Below are positions 9,069-16,905 of a stretch of DNA of 64,000 bases, one piece after another; the first letter of the stretch is position 1, and every line of letters starts with the position of its first letter. Both the position numbers and the translations under genes were made by a program. Below the pieces are notes generated by a model. It was not told where the DNA came from and did no database searches. It saw only the letters and a list, made by a program, of their open reading frames with translations. Origin of the DNA: CBDFNC01 sp965249895 (GTDB lineage: Bacteria > Pseudomonadota > Gammaproteobacteria > Enterobacterales > CBDFNC01). The stretch covers positions 2,604,001 through 2,668,000 of the forward strand of contig CBDFNC010000005.1 of NCBI GenBank assembly GCA_965249895.1. Direction: 5' to 3'.

Positions 9069-9505
9069 TCAGCCCCTTCCTTTTTTCCCTAACCTCAGGC
9101 CATCTCTGATGTTAAGCGACATTAAGCTAATATTGATAAAACCCGCGATCAGCTCCACAGATTGCACCGTGTAGAATACGTTACCGAAGTCCCCTGCACT
9201 GGCGAGATATTGCAAGTAAATGGCAACAGGATAAAGAGTCCATTCAGGGCAATAAAAGGCATCCGCTTGCTCTTGCTTGCTATGGGACCCTTATTCACCT
9301 TGGGCGCCATTTTAAAACCACTTAATCCAGTCAGCATCATCAAGGGGATCAGCAGCCAAACCAGGTAAAAAATATAGGTTTTTACTTCCAGTATCGCCTC
9401 TTTATCTCCCAGCAACTCCACAAGCGAGCTGATAAAAAAACTCAAAGTTATCAGCAAAGCAATCACTGCTGCGATCCTATGAATATAACGAATTGGGCTT
9501 TTCAT
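9069..9505 (-). pseudogene. Small integral membrane protein, frameshifted
   Basis: The N-terminal 95 or so residues encode a membrane protein with three hydrophobic segments (AVIALLITLSFFISSLVEL, FYLVWLLIPLMMLTGLSGF and FIALNGLFILLP). After LLP the original frame runs into an unrelated tail and stops at 9149. The next frame continues as a hydrophobic, family-like sequence, IYLQYLASAGDFGNVFYTVQ, then SVELIAGFINISLMSLNIRD, ending at a TGA at 9069. A single-base deletion near 9221-9223 explains this. Restoring it gives about 145 residues with four segments. The function is unknown. A sequencing error is possible for this lesion alone. Confidence 0.75.
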
Positions 9506-9624
9506 CTTAATTCTCCTTTAACTACCACAATGAGCGGTATTTCATATGACAGGAGCGACAGGAAGACGTCGCAGAATCCAGCGCTGTTTCTAGCTCTGAT
9601 GTGTTGCCTGCTTTAGCTGCTGTG

Positions 9625-9651
9625 ACTAGCGTTTGATAATCAAACGCTAGT
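9625..9651. repeat. 27-bp near-perfect palindrome
   Basis: The arms ACTAGCGTTTGAT and ATCAAACGCTAGT are joined by a single central base. There is no T-run after it, so it is not a typical terminator. It could be a dimeric protein site or a cruciform-forming repeat. Confidence 0.8.
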
Positions 9652-9770
9652 CTAGATAACCTTGCTGAAAAATCAGCTTGGTTATTCCAAATCACTTTTT
9701 TACTTCTTCCTTTGCCTTTCGTTTCCTCGGGAAATTTAAGCTTTCGTAAAACGACAAGTTTGGATGCGAA

Positions 9771-9820
9771 GAATATGACTGAAGAACGAAGATGTGAGTT
9801 TCAGGATGAACACTAGCTAG
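9771..9820 (+). repeat. Dispersed repeat, copy A
   Basis: This begins GAATATGACTGAAGAACGAA and has the core GTTTCAGGATG, then four to five bases, then CTAGCTA. The same block recurs on the minus strand at 52859-52908 (copy B) and, as a shorter match, at 55760-55797 (copy C). Confidence 0.7.
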
Positions 9821-9865
9821 TATTCGGTATGGGGAAAGGAAGAAGCAAATCATGGCCAGCTCCAG

Positions 9866-9892
9866 AAAAAAGCCCTGCCGGACGGGCTTTTT
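9866..9892. terminator. Bidirectional terminator downstream of fghA
   Basis: The stem AAAAAGCCC/GGGCTTTTT with an 8-base loop lies 18 bp beyond the fghA stop on the minus strand. The A and T tracts make it usable from either side. Confidence 0.85.
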
Positions 9893-9909
9893 ACGCAGAG
9901 ATGATGAGT

Positions 9910-10749
9910 TTATTTTGCCAGTTGTTCCCCATGGAAACTCAGATGTGACTCAATAAAGCTGGCGATAAAATAATAGCTATGGTCATACCCCTTATGACGG
10001 TTTAGTGTCAGGGGATAGTTACTTGTTTTAGCAGCGGCCTCCAGCATTTCAGGCTTCAGTTGCTCGACAAGAAAATCATCTGCATCTCCCTGATCCACCA
10101 ACGCAGGAACAAACTGACTAGCCTGACGCATCAAGACGCTGGCATCATACTCTGACCAGTTTGACGTATCTTTACCCAAATACGCCGTCAGCGCTTTTTT
10201 ACCCCAGGGACAGTTGATTGGATTACTGATCGGACTAAATGCCGATACCGAGCTGTAACGATCAGGGTTGCGCATGGCAATTACCAGAGCGCCATGACCA
10301 CCCATAGAGTGACCGGCGATGGCCCGTTTATCACTGACGGGAAAATTAGCTTCAATAATCTCGGGTAACTCATTTACCACGTAATCGTACATCTGATAAT
10401 GACGATTCCACGGCGCCTGAGTGGCATTAACATAAAAACCTGCCCCCTGGCCCAGGTCATAACCCTCGTCATTGGCCACTCCTTCACCGCGAGGACTGGT
10501 ATCTGGCGCTACAATAGCCATTCCCAGCTCCGCCGCCATACGTAAAGCCCCCGCTTTCTGCATAAAGTTCTCATCCGTGCAAGTCAGGCCGGATAACCAG
10601 TAAAGTACCGGTACCTTTTCGCCGCTGGAGGCTTGTGGCGGCAGATAAATAGCAAAGCGCATATCGCAGTTCAGGCTGGTGGACTTATGGCTATATTGCT
10701 TATGCCAACCACCAAAGCTCTTGTTAACACTAACATTTTCAATGGTCAT
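9910..10749 (-). CDS. fghA: S-formylglutathione hydrolase
   Basis: Cytosolic esterase-D family enzyme of 279 residues. It hydrolyses S-formylglutathione to formate and glutathione, the second step of glutathione-dependent formaldehyde detoxification. It has an alpha/beta-hydrolase fold with nucleophile Ser about 148 in AGHSMGGHGA, Asp about 222-225 in DQGDADDF, and His about 257 in GYDHSYYF. The family motif YWLSGLTCTDENF is also present. It lies 55 bp downstream of the class III alcohol dehydrogenase on the same strand, so the two pathway steps are co-transcribed. The ATG has a GGGGAG-type ribosome binding site. Confidence 0.96.
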   Translation of the reverse strand: MTIENVSVNKSFGGWHKQYSHKSTSLNCDMRFAIYLPPQASSGEKVPVLYWLSGLTCTDENFMQKAGALRMAAELGMAIVAPDTSPRGEGVANDEGYDLGQGAGFYVNATQAPWNRHYQMYDYVVNELPEIIEANFPVSDKRAIAGHSMGGHGALVIAMRNPDRYSSVSAFSPISNPINCPWGKKALTAYLGKDTSNWSEYDASVLMRQASQFVPALVDQGDADDFLVEQLKPEMLEAAAKTSNYPLTLNRHKGYDHSYYFIASFIESHLSFHGEQLAK

Positions 10750-10804
10750 TGAAGACTCCCCTAAAAATTCAGGCGCCTGATGCGCCCGAATTTGTGTGTC
10801 TGGA

Positions 10805-11938
10805 TTATTTATCGAAGTGGATCACAGAGCGGATGCTCTTTCCTTCGTGCATTAAGTCAAAAGCTTTGTTGACGTCTTCCAGACCCATAGTGTGAGTAAT
10901 AAAATCATCTAACTTAAACTCACCCTGCATATAGCGCTCTACGATTTCAGGCAGCTCAGAGCGACCTTTTACACCACCAAATGCAGAGCCGCGCCATACC
11001 CGGCCAGTGACCAGTTGGAACGGACGGGTAGAGATCTCTTTGCCTGCACCGGCAACCCCAATAACCACAGACTCACCCCAGCCTTTATGACAACACTCCA
11101 GAGCAGAGCGCATCACATCGACGTTACCGATACACTCGAAGGAGTAATCAACACCGCCATCGGTCAGTTCAACAATTACATCCTGGATTGGTTTGTCATA
11201 GTCCTTAGGGTTAATGCAGTCTGTCGCACCCAATTTACGCGCCAGCTTGAACTTGCTCTCGTTGATGTCGATGGCAATAATACGACTCGCCTTTGCCATA
11301 GTCGAACCTATAATGGCCGACAGGCCGATACCACCTATACCGAAGATGGCGACTGTCGCACCCTCTTCAACTTTTGCGGTATTCATCACGGCGCCCATTC
11401 CTGTAGTCACCCCACAACCTAGCAGGCAAACCTCTTCCAGTGGAGCGTCCGGGTTCACCTTGGCCAACGAGATTTCAGGCAAAACAGTGTACTCGGAGAA
11501 GGTTGAGCAACCCATATAGTGGTAGATTGGCTCGCCGTCTTTGGAAAAACGGGTGGTGCCGTCTGGCATCAGGCCTTTACCCTGGGTCTCACGGATCTTT
11601 TGGCACAGGTTAGTTTTACCTGATTTACAAAACTTACATTCGCCACATTCCGGTGTGTAAAGTGGGATAACGTGGTCGCCAACCTGTACGCTGGTCACAC
11701 CTTCACCGATTGACTCAACGATGCCACCACCTTCGTGTCCCAGGATTGCGGGAAAAATCCCTTCCGGATCTTCACCGGACAAGGTGAATGCGTCTGTATG
11801 GCAAACACCTGTAGCCATTATTTTTACCCTAACCTCGCCTTTTTGCGGCGGCATTACGTCCACTTCTTCGATAGACAAAGGTTGATTCGGACCCCAGGCG
11901 ATTGCGGCTTTAGATTTAATAGTGTTAGTAGTCATCAA
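10805..11938 (-). CDS. adhC: S-(hydroxymethyl)glutathione dehydrogenase / class III alcohol dehydrogenase
   Basis: Zinc-dependent NAD enzyme of 377 residues that oxidises S-hydroxymethylglutathione, formed from formaldehyde and glutathione, to S-formylglutathione. Catalytic zinc ligands are visible as Cys46 (TGVCHTDAF), His68 (GHEGGG) and a later Cys in LLGCGVTTG. The structural zinc loop is CGECKFCKSGKTNLC. The nucleotide-binding motif is FGIGGIGLSAI. It is the first gene of the adhC-fghA operon. The name frmA is an alternative. A remnant of a second copy's C-terminus lies at 37721-37825. No frmR-type repressor is adjacent. Confidence 0.96.
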   Translation of the reverse strand: MMTTNTIKSKAAIAWGPNQPLSIEEVDVMPPQKGEVRVKIMATGVCHTDAFTLSGEDPEGIFPAILGHEGGGIVESIGEGVTSVQVGDHVIPLYTPECGECKFCKSGKTNLCQKIRETQGKGLMPDGTTRFSKDGEPIYHYMGCSTFSEYTVLPEISLAKVNPDAPLEEVCLLGCGVTTGMGAVMNTAKVEEGATVAIFGIGGIGLSAIIGSTMAKASRIIAIDINESKFKLARKLGATDCINPKDYDKPIQDVIVELTDGGVDYSFECIGNVDVMRSALECCHKGWGESVVIGVAGAGKEISTRPFQLVTGRVWRGSAFGGVKGRSELPEIVERYMQGEFKLDDFITHTMGLEDVNKAFDLMHEGKSIRSVIHFDK

Positions 11939-12121
11939 TAATTCCTGCTTTGTGAGTCTGGGAGCGAGGCGAGATTGCCAGCGTTTTTATGGCTTGTATT
12001 ATATTGTCCGAGGGTTTAATGATAATCCCTCCAAATTACAAATAACTTTTACCAGGTAGTAATAATGCCTGGTAGCTATAAGTACTATAAACCGTTTAAC
12101 TAAAGGCAGGTCCCTTCACAC

Positions 12122-12158
12122 GTAACCTTCCTTTAGTGGATAACTAAAGAAAGGTTAC
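12122..12158. repeat. Long imperfect hairpin
   Basis: GTAACCTTcCTTTAGT pairs with ACTAAAGaAAGGTTAC around a loop of about 5 bases. It lies between adhC and the exported-protein cluster and has no adjacent T-run. It may terminate or stabilise the cluster transcript; otherwise the role is unknown. Confidence 0.65.
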
Positions 12159-12167
12159 AAAAGAATT

Positions 12168-12258
12168 TAAGGGGTAACAGTCAAAGTAGCAGATCGGCTT
12201 ACTTGCTGACCATCAGCGGAATGACATCGAATCGTAATAGTTCGAGAATTTTGCTCAT
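12168..12258 (-). pseudogene. Ghost C-terminus of an Ig-like repeat protein
   Basis: The minus-strand frame from about 12258 reads EQNSRTITIRCHSADGQQVS, then RSATLTVTP and a TAA. This matches the last half of the Ig-like modules in the intact protein at 12339-14132 (KPITVKCF, GAEVSKQVRLNV and TLTVT segments). It has no start and no signal peptide, and only about 29 codons remain. It is best read as the tail of a deleted or recombined paralogue, which implies the array was once longer. Confidence 0.75.
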
Positions 12259-12296
12259 ATATAGCTCCCTAAATGAATATTAAACCAAGCTAAAGG

Positions 12297-12321
12297 GGCG
12301 AAGCTCTAAACGAACTTCGCC
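12297..12321 (-). terminator. Possible hairpin after the exported-protein operon
   Basis: The stem GGCGAAG/CTTCGCC lies 18-42 bp past the stop of the 597-residue gene. Only a weak CCTTTA tract follows on the minus strand, so termination efficiency is uncertain. Confidence 0.45.
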
Positions 12322-12338
12322 AAAATCACTTAACCTTT

Positions 12339-14132
12339 CTAATTAACGTATAAAGTAGTAAACCCTTGAACCCTGTATCCTGTTGGTGAGACGCAAGTGA
12401 TAGTAATGGGTTTATTTTGATGCGCTGTTAAAGGACCGGTATTAATACTGGTACCTATAGGATTCCCTCCATTACCCAAACAATATGCAGCATTCGAAGA
12501 ATTGACGATCAAGCTTGATTGCTCCCCGGCCTTTATCCTTGCAGGACTCCACCAAACATTGACTGTTGGTCGCGGCAATACATTTAGCCGAACTTGCTGG
12601 GACACCTCTGCTCCAGTCTTCGAGAAACATCGCACCGTAAGGTAATTATTTGCGTGCTTGCCTGGGTGAATTAAACCCGTCCGATGTTGCGTCCCAATTT
12701 TTCGATCAGCATTTCCACGACAATATTCAGCATTGGATGATGAGATAATCAACTCACTGCGCTCACCATCAGTAATCGTAGCCGGGCTCCATCTGACAGA
12801 TACTGTTGGCCGCGGTAATACATTTAGCCGAACTTGCTGCGACACCTCTGCACCAGTCTTAGAGAAACATCGCACCGTAAGGTAATTATTCGCGTGCTTG
12901 CCTGGGTGAATTAAACCCGTCCGATGTTGCGTCCCAATTTTTCGATCAGCATGTCCACGACAATATTCAGCATTGGATGATGAGATAATCAACTCACTGC
13001 GTTCACCATCGGTAATCGTAGCCGGGCTCCATCTGACAGATACGGTTGGCCGCGGTAATACATTTAGCCGAACTTGCTTCGACACCTCTGCACCAGTCTT
13101 AGAGAAACATCGCACCGTAAGGTAATTATTCGCGTGCTTGCCTGGGTGAATTAAACCCGTCCGATGTTGCTTCCCAATATTTGCACTACCATTTCCTAGA
13201 CAATATTCAGCATTGGATGATGAGATAATCAACTCACTGCGTTCACCATCGGTAATGGTAGCCGGGCTCCATCTGACAGAGACTGTTGGTCGCGGCAACA
13301 TATTAATTGTCACTGTTTTAGCTGCAAAATCGCCATTATCATTAAAGCATTTGACAGTAATGGGTTTACTTTCATTTATCTGAAGAAGCTCAGTTGAGAA
13401 GTTTGCTCCCCAGCGCACTCCACCATTGCCTATGCAATAACTAGTATTTTGAGAGCTGACGACCAATTTTGCGGACTCACCTTGAGTCACCGTGGCTGGC
13501 TGCCACTCAACCTGTATTGTTGGTTTATTTGTCACGGTTAAAGTTGCGCGCTTTTCAACTTCCTGACCCAAAGCAGAGAAGCAGCGGATTTTTACGGTTC
13601 GTCCTTCAACAGGATACATAAGGCCAGTGCGAAAAATATTGCTTCTTTTTTCGCCTCCATGACCAAGGCAATATTCGGCATTAGGTGCTGAGATAAATAG
13701 CTCGGTTGACTCCCCAGCATTTATTTTTGCTGGTTGCCAATATACTTCCAAGCCTTGAGCCAATTCGCCAACATCGGAAACAGCGTTAAAACGTGATGAC
13801 TTTGCCACTGAACCTAACCCAGCTACGAATACGCAGCCATCACTCCGAATACTGATCTTTTGCTTTAAAAGCTTTGCTGTCAGGAGTAATTGCAATTGTG
13901 ATTCGCTAAACTGATCGCTTTTAAACACCACACGGTCAGATACTTCACAACTACTATGCGGTATACTCGCATTGAGTTTAACCTCGTAAAAACCCGAACT
14001 ATTGCCCGCAACATAATCTATCGTGCCATCAACATAATCCTCACCATAGGATGGGCCCGAACTGATAGCGAATGTAATGAACCCAGTGACCAATAGAGCG
14101 AGTTTTATTCGTTTTTTCCTCTGCAGCCTCAT
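12339..14132 (-). CDS. Exported protein L3: N-terminal shared domain plus six Ig-like repeats
   Basis: Protein of 597 residues. The signal peptide is at residues 1-30 (LALLVTGFITFAISSGPSYG). The domain shared by all members of this cluster follows at about 31-115 (CEVSDRVVF ... LLLTAKLLKQKISIRSDGC). Six Ig-like modules of about 80 residues come next, each with a W-[SQ]-P-A opening, a central NAEYC-type Cys with G[NH]G, and a second Cys in a RCFS-type strand, probably a disulfide. Modules 3-5 are nearly identical at DNA level. It starts directly after the stop of the small gene at 14133 (TAAATG), so translation is probably coupled. The function is not recognised. Likely periplasmic or secreted. 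Confidence 0.85.
   Translation of the reverse strand: MRLQRKKRIKLALLVTGFITFAISSGPSYGEDYVDGTIDYVAGNSSGFYEVKLNASIPHSSCEVSDRVVFKSDQFSESQLQLLLTAKLLKQKISIRSDGCVFVAGLGSVAKSSRFNAVSDVGELAQGLEVYWQPAKINAGESTELFISAPNAEYCLGHGGEKRSNIFRTGLMYPVEGRTVKIRCFSALGQEVEKRATLTVTNKPTIQVEWQPATVTQGESAKLVVSSQNTSYCIGNGGVRWGANFSTELLQINESKPITVKCFNDNGDFAAKTVTINMLPRPTVSVRWSPATITDGERSELIISSSNAEYCLGNGSANIGKQHRTGLIHPGKHANNYLTVRCFSKTGAEVSKQVRLNVLPRPTVSVRWSPATITDGERSELIISSSNAEYCRGHADRKIGTQHRTGLIHPGKHANNYLTVRCFSKTGAEVSQQVRLNVLPRPTVSVRWSPATITDGERSELIISSSNAEYCRGNADRKIGTQHRTGLIHPGKHANNYLTVRCFSKTGAEVSQQVRLNVLPRPTVNVWWSPARIKAGEQSSLIVNSSNAAYCLGNGGNPIGTSINTGPLTAHQNKPITITCVSPTGYRVQGFTTLYVN
12560..13300 (-). repeat. 240-bp in-gene tandem repeats
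   Basis: Within the 597-residue gene, near-identical blocks recur at an exact 240-bp period. For example, GCCGGGCTCCATCTGACAGA starts at 12781, 13021 and 13261. Each block encodes one 80-residue Ig-like module. The high DNA identity shows recent duplication or ongoing homogenisation. Confidence 0.9.
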
Positions 14133-14486
14133 TTAATGGACTCTCATACGAGACAACTTAGGTGAAGTGAAAGTTGCAAACCTGGGATCGATACTCTCAC
14201 AACCATCAAGTCGAATCGATATCTTTGACTTAGAACTCATTGCATAAATAGCCAGTGAGATCATTGACTTACTACCTATTTCATTTTCATTAATAATAAT
14301 CCTGTCAGGGTGGCTGCATTTATTTCCTTTATCGTCCACTTCAATATCTGGAATTGGCTTCGAAATAACAATTGATTGAAAACCATTTCCGCGAGTGGTA
14401 ATAGACGTTATCTCTGCGTCTTCAATAAATGTCTCAGCGAACAAGCTAAGAGGCAACACAGCAATTAGTACAAATAACAATTTCAT
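14133..14486 (-). CDS. Small exported protein s3 (shared domain alone)
   Basis: About 117 residues starting at the ATG at 14486, with GGAAA upstream. A longer frame exists, but its extra N-terminus overlaps the preceding gene and lacks a signal, whereas MKLLFVLIAVLPLSLFAETF is a clear signal peptide. The mature part is one copy of the shared domain: GITS-like first strand, Cys in NKCSHPDRIIINENEIGSKS, helix MISLAIYAMSS, strand KISIRLDGC, and a C-terminal LSRMRVH strand. It is immediately followed by its large partner L3, with no spacer. The function is unknown. Confidence 0.8.
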   Translation of the reverse strand: MKLLFVLIAVLPLSLFAETFIEDAEITSITTRGNGFQSIVISKPIPDIEVDDKGNKCSHPDRIIINENEIGSKSMISLAIYAMSSKSKISIRLDGCESIDPRFATFTSPKLSRMRVH

Positions 14487-14535
14487 AGTATTTCCGTAAT
14501 TTAAATATTTTATGCTTTTATACGTATTGCTGGTC

Positions 14536-16398
14536 CTAACGATGAAGCCTGATAAACCTGACCTTAGCTGCCGATTTGCCCTCTTTACTAGAGTTCGTAC
14601 ATCCAGCAGTCCTAATCTCAACTCCCTTTCCAGTGACCAAGGATATCCAGGCAACTTTAGCCATATCCTTCGCTCCTTTATCGGCGCTATCGATTACAAC
14701 ACGGTCAGACAAATCACACCCTTGCGTCGCAGGGTTGTCCATATAAACCTCTGTTAAGGCAGAATTAAAGGCATCTACAGAGGTGACAATTGATTCACGA
14801 GTTGCCATCGCAACAAACGTTCGTTGCTCAGAATGAGTCACTTGTAACCCTGCGGGTTTACTTCTATCTATTGCAACAACTTTCCAATAGTAGGGTTTAC
14901 CTTGCTCCAACTGAGCTGGTGTGGCATTACCCGTTAGTTCCGCATAGTCTTTATTAACCCTTCTTTTCTGTTCCCAGCTAGTATCCCAACATATAGGAGA
15001 ATCCGTCACAGTGACGGATTTTCTCCAAAACTGTTGATACTGATTATTCGAATTGGCTGGCGCGTCGGAAACAGCGATGCCATAGCTCTCTCCATGTTTA
15101 CTACCCTGTATCGAAAAGCATGGCGCCCCATTCGTTGCTTCACCGTCAAAGGGTCCTAATAAAATAGGTTTTACTGGCGGATATGGAACTTCGAAGGAAC
15201 GTTGCTCAGAATGCGTTCCCACATGACCCTCTGGATTGTTGCGATTTAAGGCAACCACTTTCCAGTAATAGGTTTTTCCTGACTCCAGAGTAGCGGGAGG
15301 TTTTACACCTGTGGGGGCCGCATGTGATGTGGACTGGCGACGCTTTTGGACCCAGGAATCATCCCAGCACGTGCTATTTGTATGTAGGTCGGACGGCCTG
15401 CCCCAAAAGAGGTCATACTGATTGTTGCTGTTAGCCGGACTCTCAGATATGGCTAGGCCATAAGTTATACCTGCGCCAAGATTGCTCCATGAGAAACAAG
15501 GAGTGTTAGAGCTTAACTCCCCATTCATCGGGCTAGCCAGAGCAGGTTTTTGAGGAGGGATTAGTAACGAAAAGCTACGCTGCTCTGAATGAGTTCCCAC
15601 CATACCAGCAGGGTTGTTACGTTTTAGCGCAACCACTTTCCAATAGTAGGTTTTACCTGACGCCAGCATTGCTGGTGTAGAAGCTCCTGTAGGCGTTGCA
15701 TAGGAAGTGTTTACCCGCCTTTTTTGGATCCAACTTGTATCCCAACAAACCCTAGTGCCTGTAATATCCGACGGTTGACCCCAGAACAAATTATATTGAT
15801 TGTTATTGTTAGCGGGTTGCTCTGAAATGGCTAATCTGTAAGTCACACCCAGGCCAGCATTCTGCCAACTGAAGCACATATTACTGCTCAGCTGTGCTCG
15901 ATTAACTGGCGTATAGAGGCTAGGTTTTACCGGCGAAGTAGCGACAACAAAGCTACTTTCGTAGGAGTGAGCAACTGAAAGCTTACCTGGCGTGCGCCGA
16001 TCAATTGCGACGACCTTCCAGTAATATTGCCGACCAGCTTGCAGCGCATGTGGTACTGCCGCACCTGTTGGGGTACCAACTCCGGAACGTCGGTCAATCT
16101 GTCGAAAGCCAGAATTCCAACAAGCGCTCGTCGAAGTCGTTCCTTTAGTCCACGAAATGTCGTATTTGTTGGTACTGTTTTGGGGGCGATCAGAGACAGA
16201 AAGACCATATTCAATGCCAGGCGCAGGACTAGTCCAGCGAAAACAGGGGCGTCCATCACTGGTTGAGAAGGTAGTAATACTTGGCCTGTTCAATGAAGCA
16301 TTGGAAAATGCAGAAAAAAGAGCAGTACTCGCTAGCAGTATTAATATCGAAATTTGACGTTGTAATATCATATGAGTATCGTTATGCCTAACTACCAT
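14536..16398 (-). CDS. Exported protein L2: four FN3-like repeats plus C-terminal shared domain
   Basis: Protein of 620 residues. The signal peptide lies in MILQRQISILILLASTALFS. Translation may start at the ATG overlapping the previous stop (TAATG, 16398) or at this internal ATG (16371). Four fibronectin-III-like modules of about 120 residues follow. Each has a PCFSW opening, GxTYxLAISE, NSNNQYxxFW, a CWD(T/D)SWxQKRR segment and a YYWKVVAL strand, with Cys near the first and middle strands. The C-terminal 85 residues are the shared domain (GCDLSDRVVIDSADKGAKDM, then VEIRTAGC). The domain order is the reverse of L3 and L4. It is not a recognised enzyme; adhesion or binding is a guess. Confidence 0.83.
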   Translation of the reverse strand: MVVRHNDTHMILQRQISILILLASTALFSAFSNASLNRPSITTFSTSDGRPCFRWTSPAPGIEYGLSVSDRPQNSTNKYDISWTKGTTSTSACWNSGFRQIDRRSGVGTPTGAAVPHALQAGRQYYWKVVAIDRRTPGKLSVAHSYESSFVVATSPVKPSLYTPVNRAQLSSNMCFSWQNAGLGVTYRLAISEQPANNNNQYNLFWGQPSDITGTRVCWDTSWIQKRRVNTSYATPTGASTPAMLASGKTYYWKVVALKRNNPAGMVGTHSEQRSFSLLIPPQKPALASPMNGELSSNTPCFSWSNLGAGITYGLAISESPANSNNQYDLFWGRPSDLHTNSTCWDDSWVQKRRQSTSHAAPTGVKPPATLESGKTYYWKVVALNRNNPEGHVGTHSEQRSFEVPYPPVKPILLGPFDGEATNGAPCFSIQGSKHGESYGIAVSDAPANSNNQYQQFWRKSVTVTDSPICWDTSWEQKRRVNKDYAELTGNATPAQLEQGKPYYWKVVAIDRSKPAGLQVTHSEQRTFVAMATRESIVTSVDAFNSALTEVYMDNPATQGCDLSDRVVIDSADKGAKDMAKVAWISLVTGKGVEIRTAGCTNSSKEGKSAAKVRFIRLHR

Positions 16399-16775
16399 TA
16401 ATGATGTATTTTCAATTTTCTGATTTTTGGTGCTGACCCAGTAGGATCTTCAATGGGGTTATACGGCCGACACCCCTCCACCTTTATCTCAACTTTTTTT
16501 CCACTGGTTAATGCGGCCAATGCCGTACTAAAAATTCCGTTTGCGCCCGGTTCATTGGCGTCAATTATGGCGGAATGCCTAACACTACAATTCGGTTCAC
16601 CATGAATACCTTGAGTTGCTAAATCATCTGGAATCGCAAAGTCAAATGTGACCACATGGTGGCCGTTATATCTAGATGTAACTGACTTAACTAAGCCGAT
16701 TTCACTATTTTCACTAACTGCAACAACAAATGGAGACGTAGTAAGGGCTCCTATTAACACCAAATATTTAATCAT
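16398..16775 (-). CDS. Small exported protein s2 (shared domain alone)
   Basis: 125 residues. Signal peptide MIKYLVLIGALTTSPFVVA, then one shared domain: IGLVKSVTSRYNGHHVVTF, Cys in PNCSVRHSAIIDANEPGANG, helix IFSTALAALTSGKK, VEIKVEGC, and a final PKIRKLKIHH strand. Its stop overlaps the start of L2 by 1 bp, so the pair is translationally coupled. The similarity to s3 and s4 is obvious by eye across the full length. The function is unknown. Confidence 0.8.
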   Translation of the reverse strand: MIKYLVLIGALTTSPFVVAVSENSEIGLVKSVTSRYNGHHVVTFDFAIPDDLATQGIHGEPNCSVRHSAIIDANEPGANGIFSTALAALTSGKKVEIKVEGCRPYNPIEDPTGSAPKIRKLKIHH

Positions 16776-16905
16776 ATTTTCCTCTATTTAATTCAAAGTT
16801 CATAAAATTCACCGCAAGTTTCAACCAGCGACTTTGATTGTTAACGTGTAACAACAAAACTTTTTAAACCAACTGGACAAAATAAGCGTCTAATAGGTAA
16901 CTTAT

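Larger units (their letters stand above)
9506..9865. other. Non-coding gap with a palindrome and a dispersed repeat
   Basis: No supportable gene was found in these 360 bp. It contains the 27-bp palindrome at 9625-9651 and copy A of a 50-bp dispersed repeat at 9771-9820, both listed separately. Confidence 0.5.
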
